Assembly (NCBI RefSeq): GCF_011044495.1
Contig: NZ_CP049143.1
Span: forward strand, 5,580,001 to 5,644,000
Reading direction: 5' to 3'
Source of the DNA: Roseimicrobium sp. ORNL1
GTDB taxonomy: Bacteria > Verrucomicrobiota > Verrucomicrobiia > Verrucomicrobiales > Verrucomicrobiaceae
Length of the DNA: 64,000 nucleotides
Shown here: piece after piece, positions 56,196 through 64,000 of the stretch
Position numbering within the stretch: the first letter of the stretch is position 1
Layout of the letters: the number at the start of each line of letters is the position of its first letter
Position numbers and translations under genes: made by a program
The notes under the pieces: generated by a model
Databases searched by the model: none
The model's input: only the letters and a program-made list of their open reading frames with translations
Told to the model about the DNA's origin: nothing

Positions 56196-56351
56196 ATGAA
56201 AACAATCCCCCTCACCCTTACCTTGGTAGCACTGGCAGCCTGCTCGCTGCTGCTCTCCAACTGCTCCGCCCGAGGCGGTATCAGCAGCAGCCGCACCGGT
56301 GGCGGCATCAGCACGCCGATTGGCGGTCTCGCGGCCAATCTCCGCTACTGA
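56196..56351 (+). CDS. Small putative lipoprotein
   Basis: 51 residues: MKTIPLTLTLVALAACSLLLSNC then a Ser/Gly-rich remainder (ARGGISSSRTGGGISTPIGG). The LLLSNC segment looks like a lipobox with an unusual Asn before the Cys; an earlier AAC is a second candidate. Such tiny Gly-rich lipoproteins are frequent in Gram-negative bacteria and resemble entericidin-like peptides in size only. It lies 88 bp before the PLD-like gene on the same strand. Confidence 0.6.
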   Translation: MKTIPLTLTLVALAACSLLLSNCSARGGISSSRTGGGISTPIGGLAANLRY

Positions 56352-56439
56352 GCAGTCCGACTTCCTCGGTTGAGTCCCATGCTCTTCTACCCTGACTGGC
56401 CGCGGGTTTCGCGGCCAGTCAGGCATCCGGGCCTGTGAA

Positions 56440-57912
56440 ATGAAAGCGATTCGTTCGATCCCCTGCGTGCTGAAGGCAGCTGCCATGGTCTGCCTGTGCG
56501 CGATCCCCGGCTGCAATTCCCCCAAAGCCTTTTCCGGCTCCGGCGGCGGGGTGAAGAGAACGATCCAGACCATCCATGTGGCCGGCGTAAAAGGAATCGG
56601 CACCAGCGTCGTCCGCTATCCCGTCTCCGGCACCGTCCGCGCTGCCCAACAGGGCACCACCCTCGCTGGAGCTTGGCTGCATCCCGGCATGGGCGGCCTA
56701 GCAAAAGCCAACCGCGCACAGCTACCACCTGCCGGGACGCAACCAGGCATGGATGTGGCCTCCTTCGAGGCACTGCTCGATCGCAAGCTCCAGCCTCGCC
56801 GTGCTCCGGGCAAAGTCAGCCTCTTGATTGATGGGCCGGAATATTTCTCCCGGCTCAGCCAGCTTTTCCGTGAGGCGCGAGAGCCGGTGGATGTGCAGTT
56901 GTACATCTTCGACCGGGATGACTTCGCTGTGCAGATGGCGGATGAACTCAAGCAAACCTCCCGGAGGGTGCCCGTGCGTGTGCTCTATGATGACCTTGGC
57001 AGTCTGCAGGCCGGGCATACCAAGCCCAAAACAACACCCCCTGCGGGATTCGAGCCACCGGCAGACATCGCAGCGTACCTGAAGGAAGGTTCTCGCATCC
57101 GGGTGCGCACGCTGCCCAACGTGGCGCTCACCTCCACGCACACGAAGATCATCACCTTCGGACCTTCCTTGGCGCACATCGGTGGCATGAACATCGGCAG
57201 GGAGTACCTTTCCGAATGGCATGACATGATGGCGGAAGTGCGCGGCCCTGTGGTGGCCCTGCTGCAGGCGGAAGTGGACCATTCCTGGAAACGCGCCTCG
57301 CTGCTGGGTGACTGGCAGCATCTCCTGCCATCCGGTGGAAATAGCAAAGACCGCCCTTCATCAACGTCAGCCTCCATCCCGACAGAGAAAGGCGCCTATG
57401 ACATCCGCGTCTTCCGTACCAAGCCCTTCGACTTCGAAATCCAAAAAGTCATCCACCTGGCCATCGACAACGCCAGACGGCGGGTGTGGATCGAGAACCC
57501 CTACTTCACCGATGACGCCATCGTGAGGAAGCTCATCGCCGCCCGCGAGCGGGGCGTGGACGTGCGCGTGGTGCTGCCGGTCGATGCCAATGCAAAGGTG
57601 CTGAGTGAAAACAACGAGGCCACAGCCGCGGTGATGTTCGAGCATGGCATCCGTGTGTTTGTATACCCGCGCATGACGCATGTGAAGGCTGGGCTGTTTG
57701 ACGGATGGGCCTTCATTGGCTCCGCCAACTACGACCGCCTGAGCCTGCGGGTGAATGACGAGGCCAATATCGCCTACTCCGATCCCGCTGCGGTGCGCGA
57801 GCTGGAGCAGCGCTTGTTCCTGAAGGATTTCCGAGCCAGCAAGGAGCGAAAATCTCCGCCGCCCACGGATGGCCTGGACCACGTGGCAGAGACGGCCGCT
57901 GACGCCCTGTAG
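56440..57912 (+). CDS. Secreted phospholipase D/cardiolipin synthase-like protein
   Basis: 490 residues. The N-terminus (LKAAAMVCLCAIPGCNS) is a lipoprotein-type signal with C25. Two HxK catalytic motifs define the PLD superfamily: H234-x-K236 in TSTHTKIITFGP and H414-x-K416 in MTHVKAGLFDGWAFIGSANYD. Between them, GGMNIGREYLSEWHDMMAEVRG and FRTKPFDFEIQKVIHLAIDNARRRVWIENPYF are the blocks seen in bacterial cardiolipin synthases of the ClsB/ClsC kind. Cytoplasmic ClsA has two N-terminal membrane helices, absent here. Likely a phosphatidyl transferase or hydrolase on the periplasmic side; nuclease activity cannot be excluded. Confidence 0.92.
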   Translation: MKAIRSIPCVLKAAAMVCLCAIPGCNSPKAFSGSGGGVKRTIQTIHVAGVKGIGTSVVRYPVSGTVRAAQQGTTLAGAWLHPGMGGLAKANRAQLPPAGTQPGMDVASFEALLDRKLQPRRAPGKVSLLIDGPEYFSRLSQLFREAREPVDVQLYIFDRDDFAVQMADELKQTSRRVPVRVLYDDLGSLQAGHTKPKTTPPAGFEPPADIAAYLKEGSRIRVRTLPNVALTSTHTKIITFGPSLAHIGGMNIGREYLSEWHDMMAEVRGPVVALLQAEVDHSWKRASLLGDWQHLLPSGGNSKDRPSSTSASIPTEKGAYDIRVFRTKPFDFEIQKVIHLAIDNARRRVWIENPYFTDDAIVRKLIAARERGVDVRVVLPVDANAKVLSENNEATAAVMFEHGIRVFVYPRMTHVKAGLFDGWAFIGSANYDRLSLRVNDEANIAYSDPAAVRELEQRLFLKDFRASKERKSPPPTDGLDHVAETAADAL

Positions 57913-57966
57913 CCGCGCACCCGGCAAACACGCGACCTCCAGAGGAGCGGCGATTCGGGTGGTGAT

Positions 57967-58293
57967 ATGAAAACAAAACGCCCGTCAGAAGACACCCCGG
58001 TCCCCCTGCCTGTGGAGAGCGTCGTGGAAGACCTCAGCCAGCAGGATGTGCTCCCCAGCGGCGATGCGTCTGACGTGATTCCCGGCATGGAAACCATCGT
58101 GGATCTCGAAAGCCAATCCGGTCCATGGGATGAGCCCATGGGTGATCCGGGACATCGCGCCAGCAGAATGCCACTCGAAGATGAAGCCAATGCTGCTGAG
58201 ATGCTCGTGGACAAGGGCATCAGCGAAGCCGACGAGGAACTGCGAGACCTGGATGAAGCGGAGGAGATGGAGGAAGAAGAGCAGGAATCCTGA
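57967..58293 (+). CDS. Acidic small protein of unknown function
   Basis: 108 residues, ATG at 57967, 54 bp after the PLD-like gene. It is strongly acidic, ending in a run of Glu (EEMEEEEQES), with no signal peptide, membrane segment or Cys, and is probably largely disordered. The segment SRMPLEDEANAAEMLVDKGISEADEELRDLDEA looks helical. No family recognised; third-position base use agrees with coding. Confidence 0.6.
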   Translation: MKTKRPSEDTPVPLPVESVVEDLSQQDVLPSGDASDVIPGMETIVDLESQSGPWDEPMGDPGHRASRMPLEDEANAAEMLVDKGISEADEELRDLDEAEEMEEEEQES

Positions 58294-58385
58294 ACCCCGA
58301 ATAACTGCTTACGGATAAATCGTAGGCAGGAGTACTTACAGGGTTTGCTCTTGCCCGGCATTGAACCATTTGGAAGCATAGGGGC

Positions 58386-60437
58386 ATGCGCTGCCACTTG
58401 ATTGCCCTGGTTGCCTTCGCATCCATGCGCTTCACGGCCCATGGTCAGGATGCATCCGCCGTGGTGCAACAGGGCCATGTAGCGCTGTCGCGCAAGGCGT
58501 ACTCGGAAGCCATCCAAAACTTCACCACGGCGCTGTCTCTCGGGCTCACGAAGGAGGTGCAGTGCACGGTGCGCACCCAGCGCGGACTCGCCTACCTGGC
58601 GAGGGAGGAATGGGAGCACGCCATTCGTGATTTCAACCTCGTGCTCGCCGAGAAGCCGAAGTCCCTCGACGCCCTGGGTGGACGGGGCATGGCGTACACT
58701 GAATTGCACCAGGCGGAGAAAGCCATCGCCGATCTGGATACGGCCATTGCGCTGAACAACAAGCTGGCCCTGCTGTACCGCCACCGTGCGGAAGCCTACC
58801 AGACCAAAGGTGATCTCGCCAAGGCCATGAAGGACGCGGACGAGAGCATTCGCCTCGAACCCGGCGAGGCAAAGGGGTACATCACGCGCGCCGCCATCCA
58901 TCTGGCCTCGGGCTCGCTCGACAACATGCTGGCGGACTTCGACAAGGCGATGGAGATCAACCCCGAGGTGGCGGAAGTGGAAATGGAAGAAGGCGCGGGC
59001 AGCGCGACGGCGGTGAGAAAACTCCTGACCGGCTACAAGGCCCAGAAGGAGAAAAAAATGACGGAGGCCATCGCCGCCTATGATGAAGCACTGATGGGCG
59101 ACCTGGCTCCACGGATGAAGTCCATGGTGCTGTGCAATCGAGCGCTGGCCAGCTATGAGTTGGGAGGGTGGACGGAATGCATGGCAGACGCCACGGCAGC
59201 ACTGAAGGCGGATCCATCCAATGTGGAAGCGCTCGGCGCACGAGCCATGGCGCTGGAGAAACTCGGACGGAAGGACGAAGCACTGCGCGACTACACAGAT
59301 GCCCTCGACCTGCAGCCCAATCACGTGAGCATCCGCAACAACCGCGGCAACGTCTACCGGGAAACCGGCAGGCTGAACGAGGCACTGGAAGACTACGCCG
59401 TGGCGCTACGCGGGAATCCCAAGAACGTGCCTTCGCTGAACGGGCGGGTGGATGTCTATCGCCGCAAGGGTGACCACGAAGCCGCGCTGAAAGCCTCCGA
59501 AGAAGCACTGCGTGCCGCCGGTCCCCAGGCCTCCATCTACAACTTCCGTGGTCTCGTTTATCGTGACATGAAGCAGGCGGACAAGGAACTCGCGGACATG
59601 AGCGAAGCCGTGCGACTCGATCCGGCCAATCTCACCTACCTGCGCAACCGGGGTCTGGCCTATGAAAGCAAGAAAGAATGGGACAAGGCCCTGCGCGATC
59701 TGGATGAAGCCATCCGCCTGAAGCCGGACGATGCGGAGGGATACCTGCTGCGAGGCGCTGTCTATGAGAACAAGGGTCAACTGGAGACCGCCCTGCGTGA
59801 CCGTGAAATGGCCGTGAAGCTGGCTCCCAAATCCGCCGCTGCCTACACCGGCAGGGGCGCCACGAATCTGAAACTCAAGCAATGGGATCCGGCGCTCGCG
59901 GATTTCAGCAAGGCCCTTGAACTCAATCCGGACAGCGCCCATGCCCACACGGGACGCGCCGCTGCCTACCATGGAAAGGGCGATGTGAAGAACGCGACGG
60001 CAAGCCTCGACGAGGCCATCCGTCTGCAACCCAGTCACGCCGGCAACCAGAAGAACCGCGCCATCATGCACGCGAACATGGCTGAGTGGGCGCCGGCCAT
60101 CGCAGGATTCTCCAAGGCCGTGCAACTCAATCCGAATGACCTCGATGGGCAACTGTGGCTGGTGCGCCTGCTGTCCGCGAGCCCGGACAACGCCGCGCGT
60201 GACGGCAGGAAGGCAGTCGAACTCGGCACGAAGCTTTGTGAAAAGCTCCAGTGGAACAGCGAGAGCGTGGATGTGCTGGCCGCCGCCTACGCGGAGACGG
60301 GCGACTTCGCGAACGCAGTGAAGTACGCGAAGCAGGCCCTCGCATCTGGCACCGCTGCTTCGCCCGAGCACAAGACGCGGATGGAGCAGCGGTTGAAGCT
60401 GTATGAAGCCGGCCAGCCGTACCGGATTGTGCCGTGA
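58386..60437 (+). CDS. Secreted tetratricopeptide-repeat protein
   Basis: 683 residues with a signal peptide (LIALVAFASMRFTAHGQ). Almost the entire mature protein is TPR units of about 34 residues with the W4-L7-G8-Y11-A20-F24-A27-P32 pattern, e.g. ALGGRGMAYTELHQAEKAIADLD, LRNRGLAYESKKEWDKALRDLDEAI, GRGATNLKLKQWDPALADFSKALELNP. I count roughly 16-18 units. TPR arrays bind peptides or partner proteins; a periplasmic scaffold role is likely and no enzyme domain is attached. It is convergent with the gene on the right, separated by a repeat element. Confidence 0.93.
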   Translation: MRCHLIALVAFASMRFTAHGQDASAVVQQGHVALSRKAYSEAIQNFTTALSLGLTKEVQCTVRTQRGLAYLAREEWEHAIRDFNLVLAEKPKSLDALGGRGMAYTELHQAEKAIADLDTAIALNNKLALLYRHRAEAYQTKGDLAKAMKDADESIRLEPGEAKGYITRAAIHLASGSLDNMLADFDKAMEINPEVAEVEMEEGAGSATAVRKLLTGYKAQKEKKMTEAIAAYDEALMGDLAPRMKSMVLCNRALASYELGGWTECMADATAALKADPSNVEALGARAMALEKLGRKDEALRDYTDALDLQPNHVSIRNNRGNVYRETGRLNEALEDYAVALRGNPKNVPSLNGRVDVYRRKGDHEAALKASEEALRAAGPQASIYNFRGLVYRDMKQADKELADMSEAVRLDPANLTYLRNRGLAYESKKEWDKALRDLDEAIRLKPDDAEGYLLRGAVYENKGQLETALRDREMAVKLAPKSAAAYTGRGATNLKLKQWDPALADFSKALELNPDSAHAHTGRAAAYHGKGDVKNATASLDEAIRLQPSHAGNQKNRAIMHANMAEWAPAIAGFSKAVQLNPNDLDGQLWLVRLLSASPDNAARDGRKAVELGTKLCEKLQWNSESVDVLAAAYAETGDFANAVKYAKQALASGTAASPEHKTRMEQRLKLYEAGQPYRIVP

Positions 60438-60515
60438 GTGCTGAGTAGCTGTCTAAGCCCTGCTTATGCTATCAAAGTTGAAAAGGCTCCTTGTGTGGGG
60501 AGCGAAGGATTGGGC

Positions 60516-60680
60516 AAAGGAGCGTGGACACTCTTGTCCGCCGTTCTGTTGCGCAGCGACTTCTGTAGTGTGAAATCTGCGGGTGACGCCTCTGAAGCAG
60601 CTGGTGGAATGTGACCTTGCTTGCCAGATGGAAGACGATGGCACGTCGGGGGCAGCGGACAAGAGTGTCCGCGCTCCTTT
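60516..60680. repeat. 165-bp element with 26-bp terminal inverted repeats
   Basis: The left arm 60516-60541 (AAAGGAGCGTGGACACTCTT...) and the reverse complement of 60655-60680 agree at 25 of 26 bases. The arms translate to peptides such as SADTLVRCP and GHSCPP, which I recall as frequent spurious ORF products in Verrucomicrobiota. The element lies in the gap 60438-60703 between convergent genes. No target-site duplication was recognised. Confidence 0.82.
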
Positions 60681-60703
60681 GAAATGCCCGACGCATCTCA
60701 GTC

Positions 60704-63700
60704 TTACTTCAGCGTGCGGATGTAGCTGAAGAGATCCGCGATTTGCTGCTCGCTGAGCGCATCCATCAGGCCTTCGATCATCAGCGAGCGCTCGGTGAAG
60801 TCCGCCTTGGCCACGTCGGCCATGTTGATGCGCTGATCTATGCCGCCCATCATGCGCAGGGTGAGACCATCCTTGTCGCGTGAGGCGAGGAAACCTTCCA
60901 CGAGGCGGCCATCCTTTGTTTCCACGCGGAAGGCGCGGTAGCCACCCTCCACGGCGGCATTCGGCGTGAGCAGGGCGCGCAGCAGGCCATCGAGATCACG
61001 ATGTGCGGAGCCATCCAGGGCCGGCGCAAGGTTTGCACCTTTCCCCGCCACCGTATGGCAACTCATGCAAATGCTGGTGAAGGTGATCTGGCCAGCTTTG
61101 GCATCCCCGGACTTCGCGGCGATGACCTTGTACTTTGCCAGTTTCTCCGCCTGGGCCTTTGCCTCGGTGGCACTGAGAAGATGCGGACCGTTCAAGAGGG
61201 GCACAACTGTCGCCTGCTTGGTAATGCCCTGCCAATCGGACATCGGCGAATGATACACCATGAGATGCTCGGGCTTCGCTTCACCGGCGAAGGTGCGGTC
61301 AAAGCTTGAGCGAATCTCCTCCGGCGTGCGGCAGACATTCCACACGCGATACTCGGCGAATTCGCCCGCTGTGCCTTTGTTCCCAACCGGACTGCGTCCG
61401 ATGTCACAGCCCTCAAAGCTGGCCGTCGTGGTCTTGTTGCCGGTCGCGTCCAACTCGCCGTTCAGGTAGATGCGGAACACCCCCTTGTCATCGCGAGTGA
61501 ATGCCACATGCGTCCACGCGCCAGGCACCATGTCCTTCGTGGCAACAGCCACATCATGGAGGTCACCACCCACATACACGCGGAATTTCTTGGCGAAGAA
61601 ATTCGGACCAAAAGTCTTACCGTTGGAGATCAGGCCATCACCGTTGTCGATGCCGTCATCCAAGCGCACCCAGGACTCCACGGTGAAGGGGCCTCGCAGC
61701 GTGATATTGCTGTCCACATAGCCATCTTTGTTGCCGTTCATCTTCAGCACGCGGACGAACTTCTTCGCCACGCGATCCCAGAGTGACTTCATGGCAGGGT
61801 CTTCCGGAAAGAGAGAATGCAGACGCTCCAGCAGTGAGGCATCGAGATCCGCATCCTTCAGGGTGCCTGTGGTGACAGCACCCAGCAGCACTTTCCCACT
61901 GGCCTTGGAAGAGGCGAGCTTCGTAGCCAGCGTGTTGCGTTCCAGAGGATTCAGCTTGGGCCAGATGCTCCCGAACTGCGTAGACGCAACCTCAGGTTTA
62001 CCGGAAGCCAGCGCAGCAATCGCCGCACCGCGAAGTCCCGGAGGGGTGCTTTCGTCCGTGGCGAGCGGTTCCAGTCTCACCGTCTCCTTTGCAGAGAGCT
62101 TGGGAAGGGTATCGATGGCAAGAAGTCGAACATCCTGCGGCGTGTTCGATGCCAGTGCGATGTCAGCCACGGCATGCTCCAACCCCTTTACAGGAAACGC
62201 CGCTGTCAGAGATACCGTAAGCGGGTTGTACTGTTTGCTGGCGCGGTCGTGCAAGGCTTCATCCAGATCGATGTTGTTCAGCATCACGGTGGTGTAGCCG
62301 CCATCCAGACGGTCACGCTGGCGCACGGCAGCCTCCAGTACACGGAGCCTGTTCTCGGGACGGTTGATGAACCCGGCGGCCTCATCCAACCACCCGCTGG
62401 GAATCATCTGCAGGTATCGACCACTGCTCACATCGCCCGACTTGAGGGGCACTGGCGGAGTCAGCAGGGCAACCACCTCTTCGTCGCTGAGTGCGCGACT
62501 GGCATCGCGGAGCGCCTCAATGAGGGCATAGGGAGGCTCGCCCTTCGGTAGAGCGAGGCAGGCAGAAATCCGGTTCTCAACCGGGAGAGCGCGTGCCGCT
62601 TTGCTGCGCAGGAAACTAGCCAGTGCCGCTCCGTGATTTTCCAACGCAGCACGCGCCAGATACCGCTCAAACTCCCGCTCATAGGCCTGCATCTTGTCGC
62701 TGCCTGCCAGCAGGGAAGGGGCGAAGAAATGCACGAGCGCTTCCACCAGCACGGGGCTGGATTCCTTCACTGTCGCCAGTGTCTGGATGATGGCACTGCG
62801 CACATCGCTGTCCTTTTCATCGCGCAAGGGGGTGAAGAGTTTGGCGAGCACCTCGCCACTCAAATTGAAGGAAGCCAGGGCGCGAGCCGACTCGCGGCGC
62901 TCATTTCGATCCTGCGACGCCAGCAACTTCACCATCGTGGCTTCGTCGTAGATGCCCAGGCCCTCGCAAACCCAGAGGGCATTCACATGCGTGGCGGCAT
63001 CCTTGTTCTCATCTGTGGCCAGTGTCAGCAGAGTCGGAGCGAGATCCTTCGCTCCACGCTGGATCAACTGTTCCGTCGCTGCGCGCTGGGCCCACTGGCT
63101 GGTGGTTTCCAGATACAGCAGCAGGTCATCCGTGGCTACCTTGGTCATGTCCGGCACATCCGGCTTGGACTGGTCCTTGTGGCGGATGCGCCAGATGCGT
63201 CCGCGGGTCTTGTCGCGGTCCGGGTGCGCGCGTGGCACTTCGTTGTGACTGATGATGCGATTGTACCAGTCCGTGACATACAAGCAGCCATCCGGTCCGA
63301 AGGCGATGGCGATGGGCCGGAACCACGGATCCGTGGAGGTCAGGAAGTCCGCTTTCTTCTCAAAGGTGTATCCGTTCCCATCATGCTTCATCTGCACCGC
63401 CTGAACACTGCTGGTGATGGGATTGGCAATGTAGAAGATGCGTGTGTCACCTTTTCCGGTAAAGGTCTCGGGCCAGTCACCGTCTTCCTTTAAGGCGAGG
63501 CCGGACAATCCGGTGCCGCCCATCTGCGGAGGGCTCAGCGAGGGTGGACGCACAGGCGCGTAGGGCTTGAGCTTTTCATTACCCACACCGGGGACATGCG
63601 TGCCGGGCATGAAGGGCACCACGGGATAGCCCATGTCATTCGCTTCCTGGATGAACCAACTGCCGGCGCGATCCAGCACGAGGCCCCAGATGTTATTGGG

Positions 63701-64000
63701 ACCGCTGGAGAGCAGTTGGAAATCGCTGCCATCAGGGCGCATGCGGGCCAGTTTGCAGAAATGGAAGGGCGTGCTCGGCTGCGGGGTGATGGAGAACATG
63801 CTGCCGGTGGCGAGTGGCTTGCCATCCGGCCGCTTCACATCACCGTGGTTGAAGGCGCCCTGTGCGAGGTAGATCCAGTTCCCCGGTCCCTGGGTGAACT
63901 GATGGGGAAAGAGGTGCGAGTCATCAATGCCGAATCCGGTGAGCACGACGTCATGCTTGTCAGCTTTGCCATCGCCATTCGTGTCCTTGTAGAGTCGGAT
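60704..64000 (-). CDS. PVC-type heme-binding CxxCH protein (beta-propeller, HEAT, LamG, cytochrome c); 5' end beyond window
   Basis: 1098 residues in the window, open to the right edge, so the N-terminus is missing; the first visible residues RLYKDTNGDGKADK are the calcium-binding-like repeat common in this family. Then: a beta-propeller (SHLFPHQFTQGPGNWIYLAQG, AFGPDGCLYVTDWYNRIISHNE), a HEAT-repeat-like helical stretch in the middle, a LamG/concanavalin domain (FTVESWVRLDDG, WTHVAFTRDDKGVFRIYLNGE), and a C-terminal cytochrome c with CMSCH (codons at 61055-61069) and a final IADLFSYIRTLK. Such mosaic periplasmic proteins are lineage-specific to Planctomycetota and Verrucomicrobiota; a sugar or alcohol dehydrogenase role is only presumed. 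Confidence 0.94.
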   Translation of the reverse strand: MRLYKDTNGDGKADKHDVVLTGFGIDDSHLFPHQFTQGPGNWIYLAQGAFNHGDVKRPDGKPLATGSMFSITPQPSTPFHFCKLARMRPDGSDFQLLSSGPNNIWGLVLDRAGSWFIQEANDMGYPVVPFMPGTHVPGVGNEKLKPYAPVRPPSLSPPQMGGTGLSGLALKEDGDWPETFTGKGDTRIFYIANPITSSVQAVQMKHDGNGYTFEKKADFLTSTDPWFRPIAIAFGPDGCLYVTDWYNRIISHNEVPRAHPDRDKTRGRIWRIRHKDQSKPDVPDMTKVATDDLLLYLETTSQWAQRAATEQLIQRGAKDLAPTLLTLATDENKDAATHVNALWVCEGLGIYDEATMVKLLASQDRNERRESARALASFNLSGEVLAKLFTPLRDEKDSDVRSAIIQTLATVKESSPVLVEALVHFFAPSLLAGSDKMQAYEREFERYLARAALENHGAALASFLRSKAARALPVENRISACLALPKGEPPYALIEALRDASRALSDEEVVALLTPPVPLKSGDVSSGRYLQMIPSGWLDEAAGFINRPENRLRVLEAAVRQRDRLDGGYTTVMLNNIDLDEALHDRASKQYNPLTVSLTAAFPVKGLEHAVADIALASNTPQDVRLLAIDTLPKLSAKETVRLEPLATDESTPPGLRGAAIAALASGKPEVASTQFGSIWPKLNPLERNTLATKLASSKASGKVLLGAVTTGTLKDADLDASLLERLHSLFPEDPAMKSLWDRVAKKFVRVLKMNGNKDGYVDSNITLRGPFTVESWVRLDDGIDNGDGLISNGKTFGPNFFAKKFRVYVGGDLHDVAVATKDMVPGAWTHVAFTRDDKGVFRIYLNGELDATGNKTTTASFEGCDIGRSPVGNKGTAGEFAEYRVWNVCRTPEEIRSSFDRTFAGEAKPEHLMVYHSPMSDWQGITKQATVVPLLNGPHLLSATEAKAQAEKLAKYKVIAAKSGDAKAGQITFTSICMSCHTVAGKGANLAPALDGSAHRDLDGLLRALLTPNAAVEGGYRAFRVETKDGRLVEGFLASRDKDGLTLRMMGGIDQRINMADVAKADFTERSLMIEGLMDALSEQQIADLFSYIRTLK

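Noticed and set aside
60453-60696. Two small minus-strand ORFs (69 and 74 codons)
   Set aside because: They lie almost wholly in the inverted-repeat element and translate its arms.

Overview
The window reads as chromosome of a high-GC verrucomicrobial bacterium (phylum Verrucomicrobiota, probably near Verrucomicrobium/Roseimicrobium/Prosthecobacter). The main reasons are a DUF1552/DUF1592 gene pair, a large PVC-type heme-binding CxxCH protein, several proteins of unknown function typical of the group, and a perfect TGTTC-N4-GAACA operator on the imuA-imuB-dnaE2 operon, the motif I recall being reported for verrucomicrobial LexA. No insertion sequence, prophage or CRISPR array was seen.

Layout. 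1-7493 (minus): an unrecognised gene, an M48-like zinc protease with a TerB-like tail, and a very large DUF4011/superfamily-I helicase/nuclease that runs off the left edge; the last two overlap as TGATG. This is the best candidate for an undescribed (defence-like) system. 7778-9433: a Coa1-like membrane protein convergent with an eboE homologue. 9592-13150 (plus): circularly permuted ATP-grasp, alpha-E and transglutaminase genes with overlapping ends, a predicted peptide-modification operon. 13185-20112: secreted and poorly characterised proteins (double FGE-sulfatase protein, an Asn-Gly-Thr/Asp-rich exported protein, a zinc-ribbon/TPM-like pair, a cupin). 20269-24981: rnr and polX, convergent around an inverted-repeat element. 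25040-28705: the DUF1592 and DUF1552 pair. 28845-33198 (minus): the housekeeping block rpmH-rnpA-yidD-yidC-khpB, then rpoZ and smpB. 33478-34288: GNAT acetyltransferase plus a small membrane protein. 34433-40226 (minus): an exopolysaccharide export locus (outer-membrane barrel, two SLBB-type export proteins, Wzc-like tyrosine autokinase). 40483-44140: a dCMP-deaminase-like enzyme, a halogenase-type flavoprotein coupled to an NlpC/P60 lipoprotein, and two unknown genes.

44261-49667 (minus) is a complete rRNA operon, 16S-tRNA-Ala-tRNA-Ile-23S-5S, with a good sigma-70 promoter and a strong terminator; Ala precedes Ile, opposite to the most familiar order. 50559-56110 (minus) is the SOS mutagenesis cassette imuA-imuB-dnaE2. 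Its LexA box overlaps the -10 hexamer and ends one base before the imuA start, so the mRNA is predicted to have a very short leader. 56196-60437 (plus) holds a tiny lipoprotein, a secreted phospholipase-D/cardiolipin-synthase-like protein, an acidic protein and a large TPR protein. 60704-64000 (minus) is the C-terminal part of a PVC-type heme-binding protein that continues past the right edge.

Three separate 150-175 bp elements with long terminal inverted repeats (22995-23143, 50258-50432, 60516-60680) each lie between convergent genes. They look like non-autonomous dispersed elements or bidirectional 3'-end structures, and they produce spurious ORFs.
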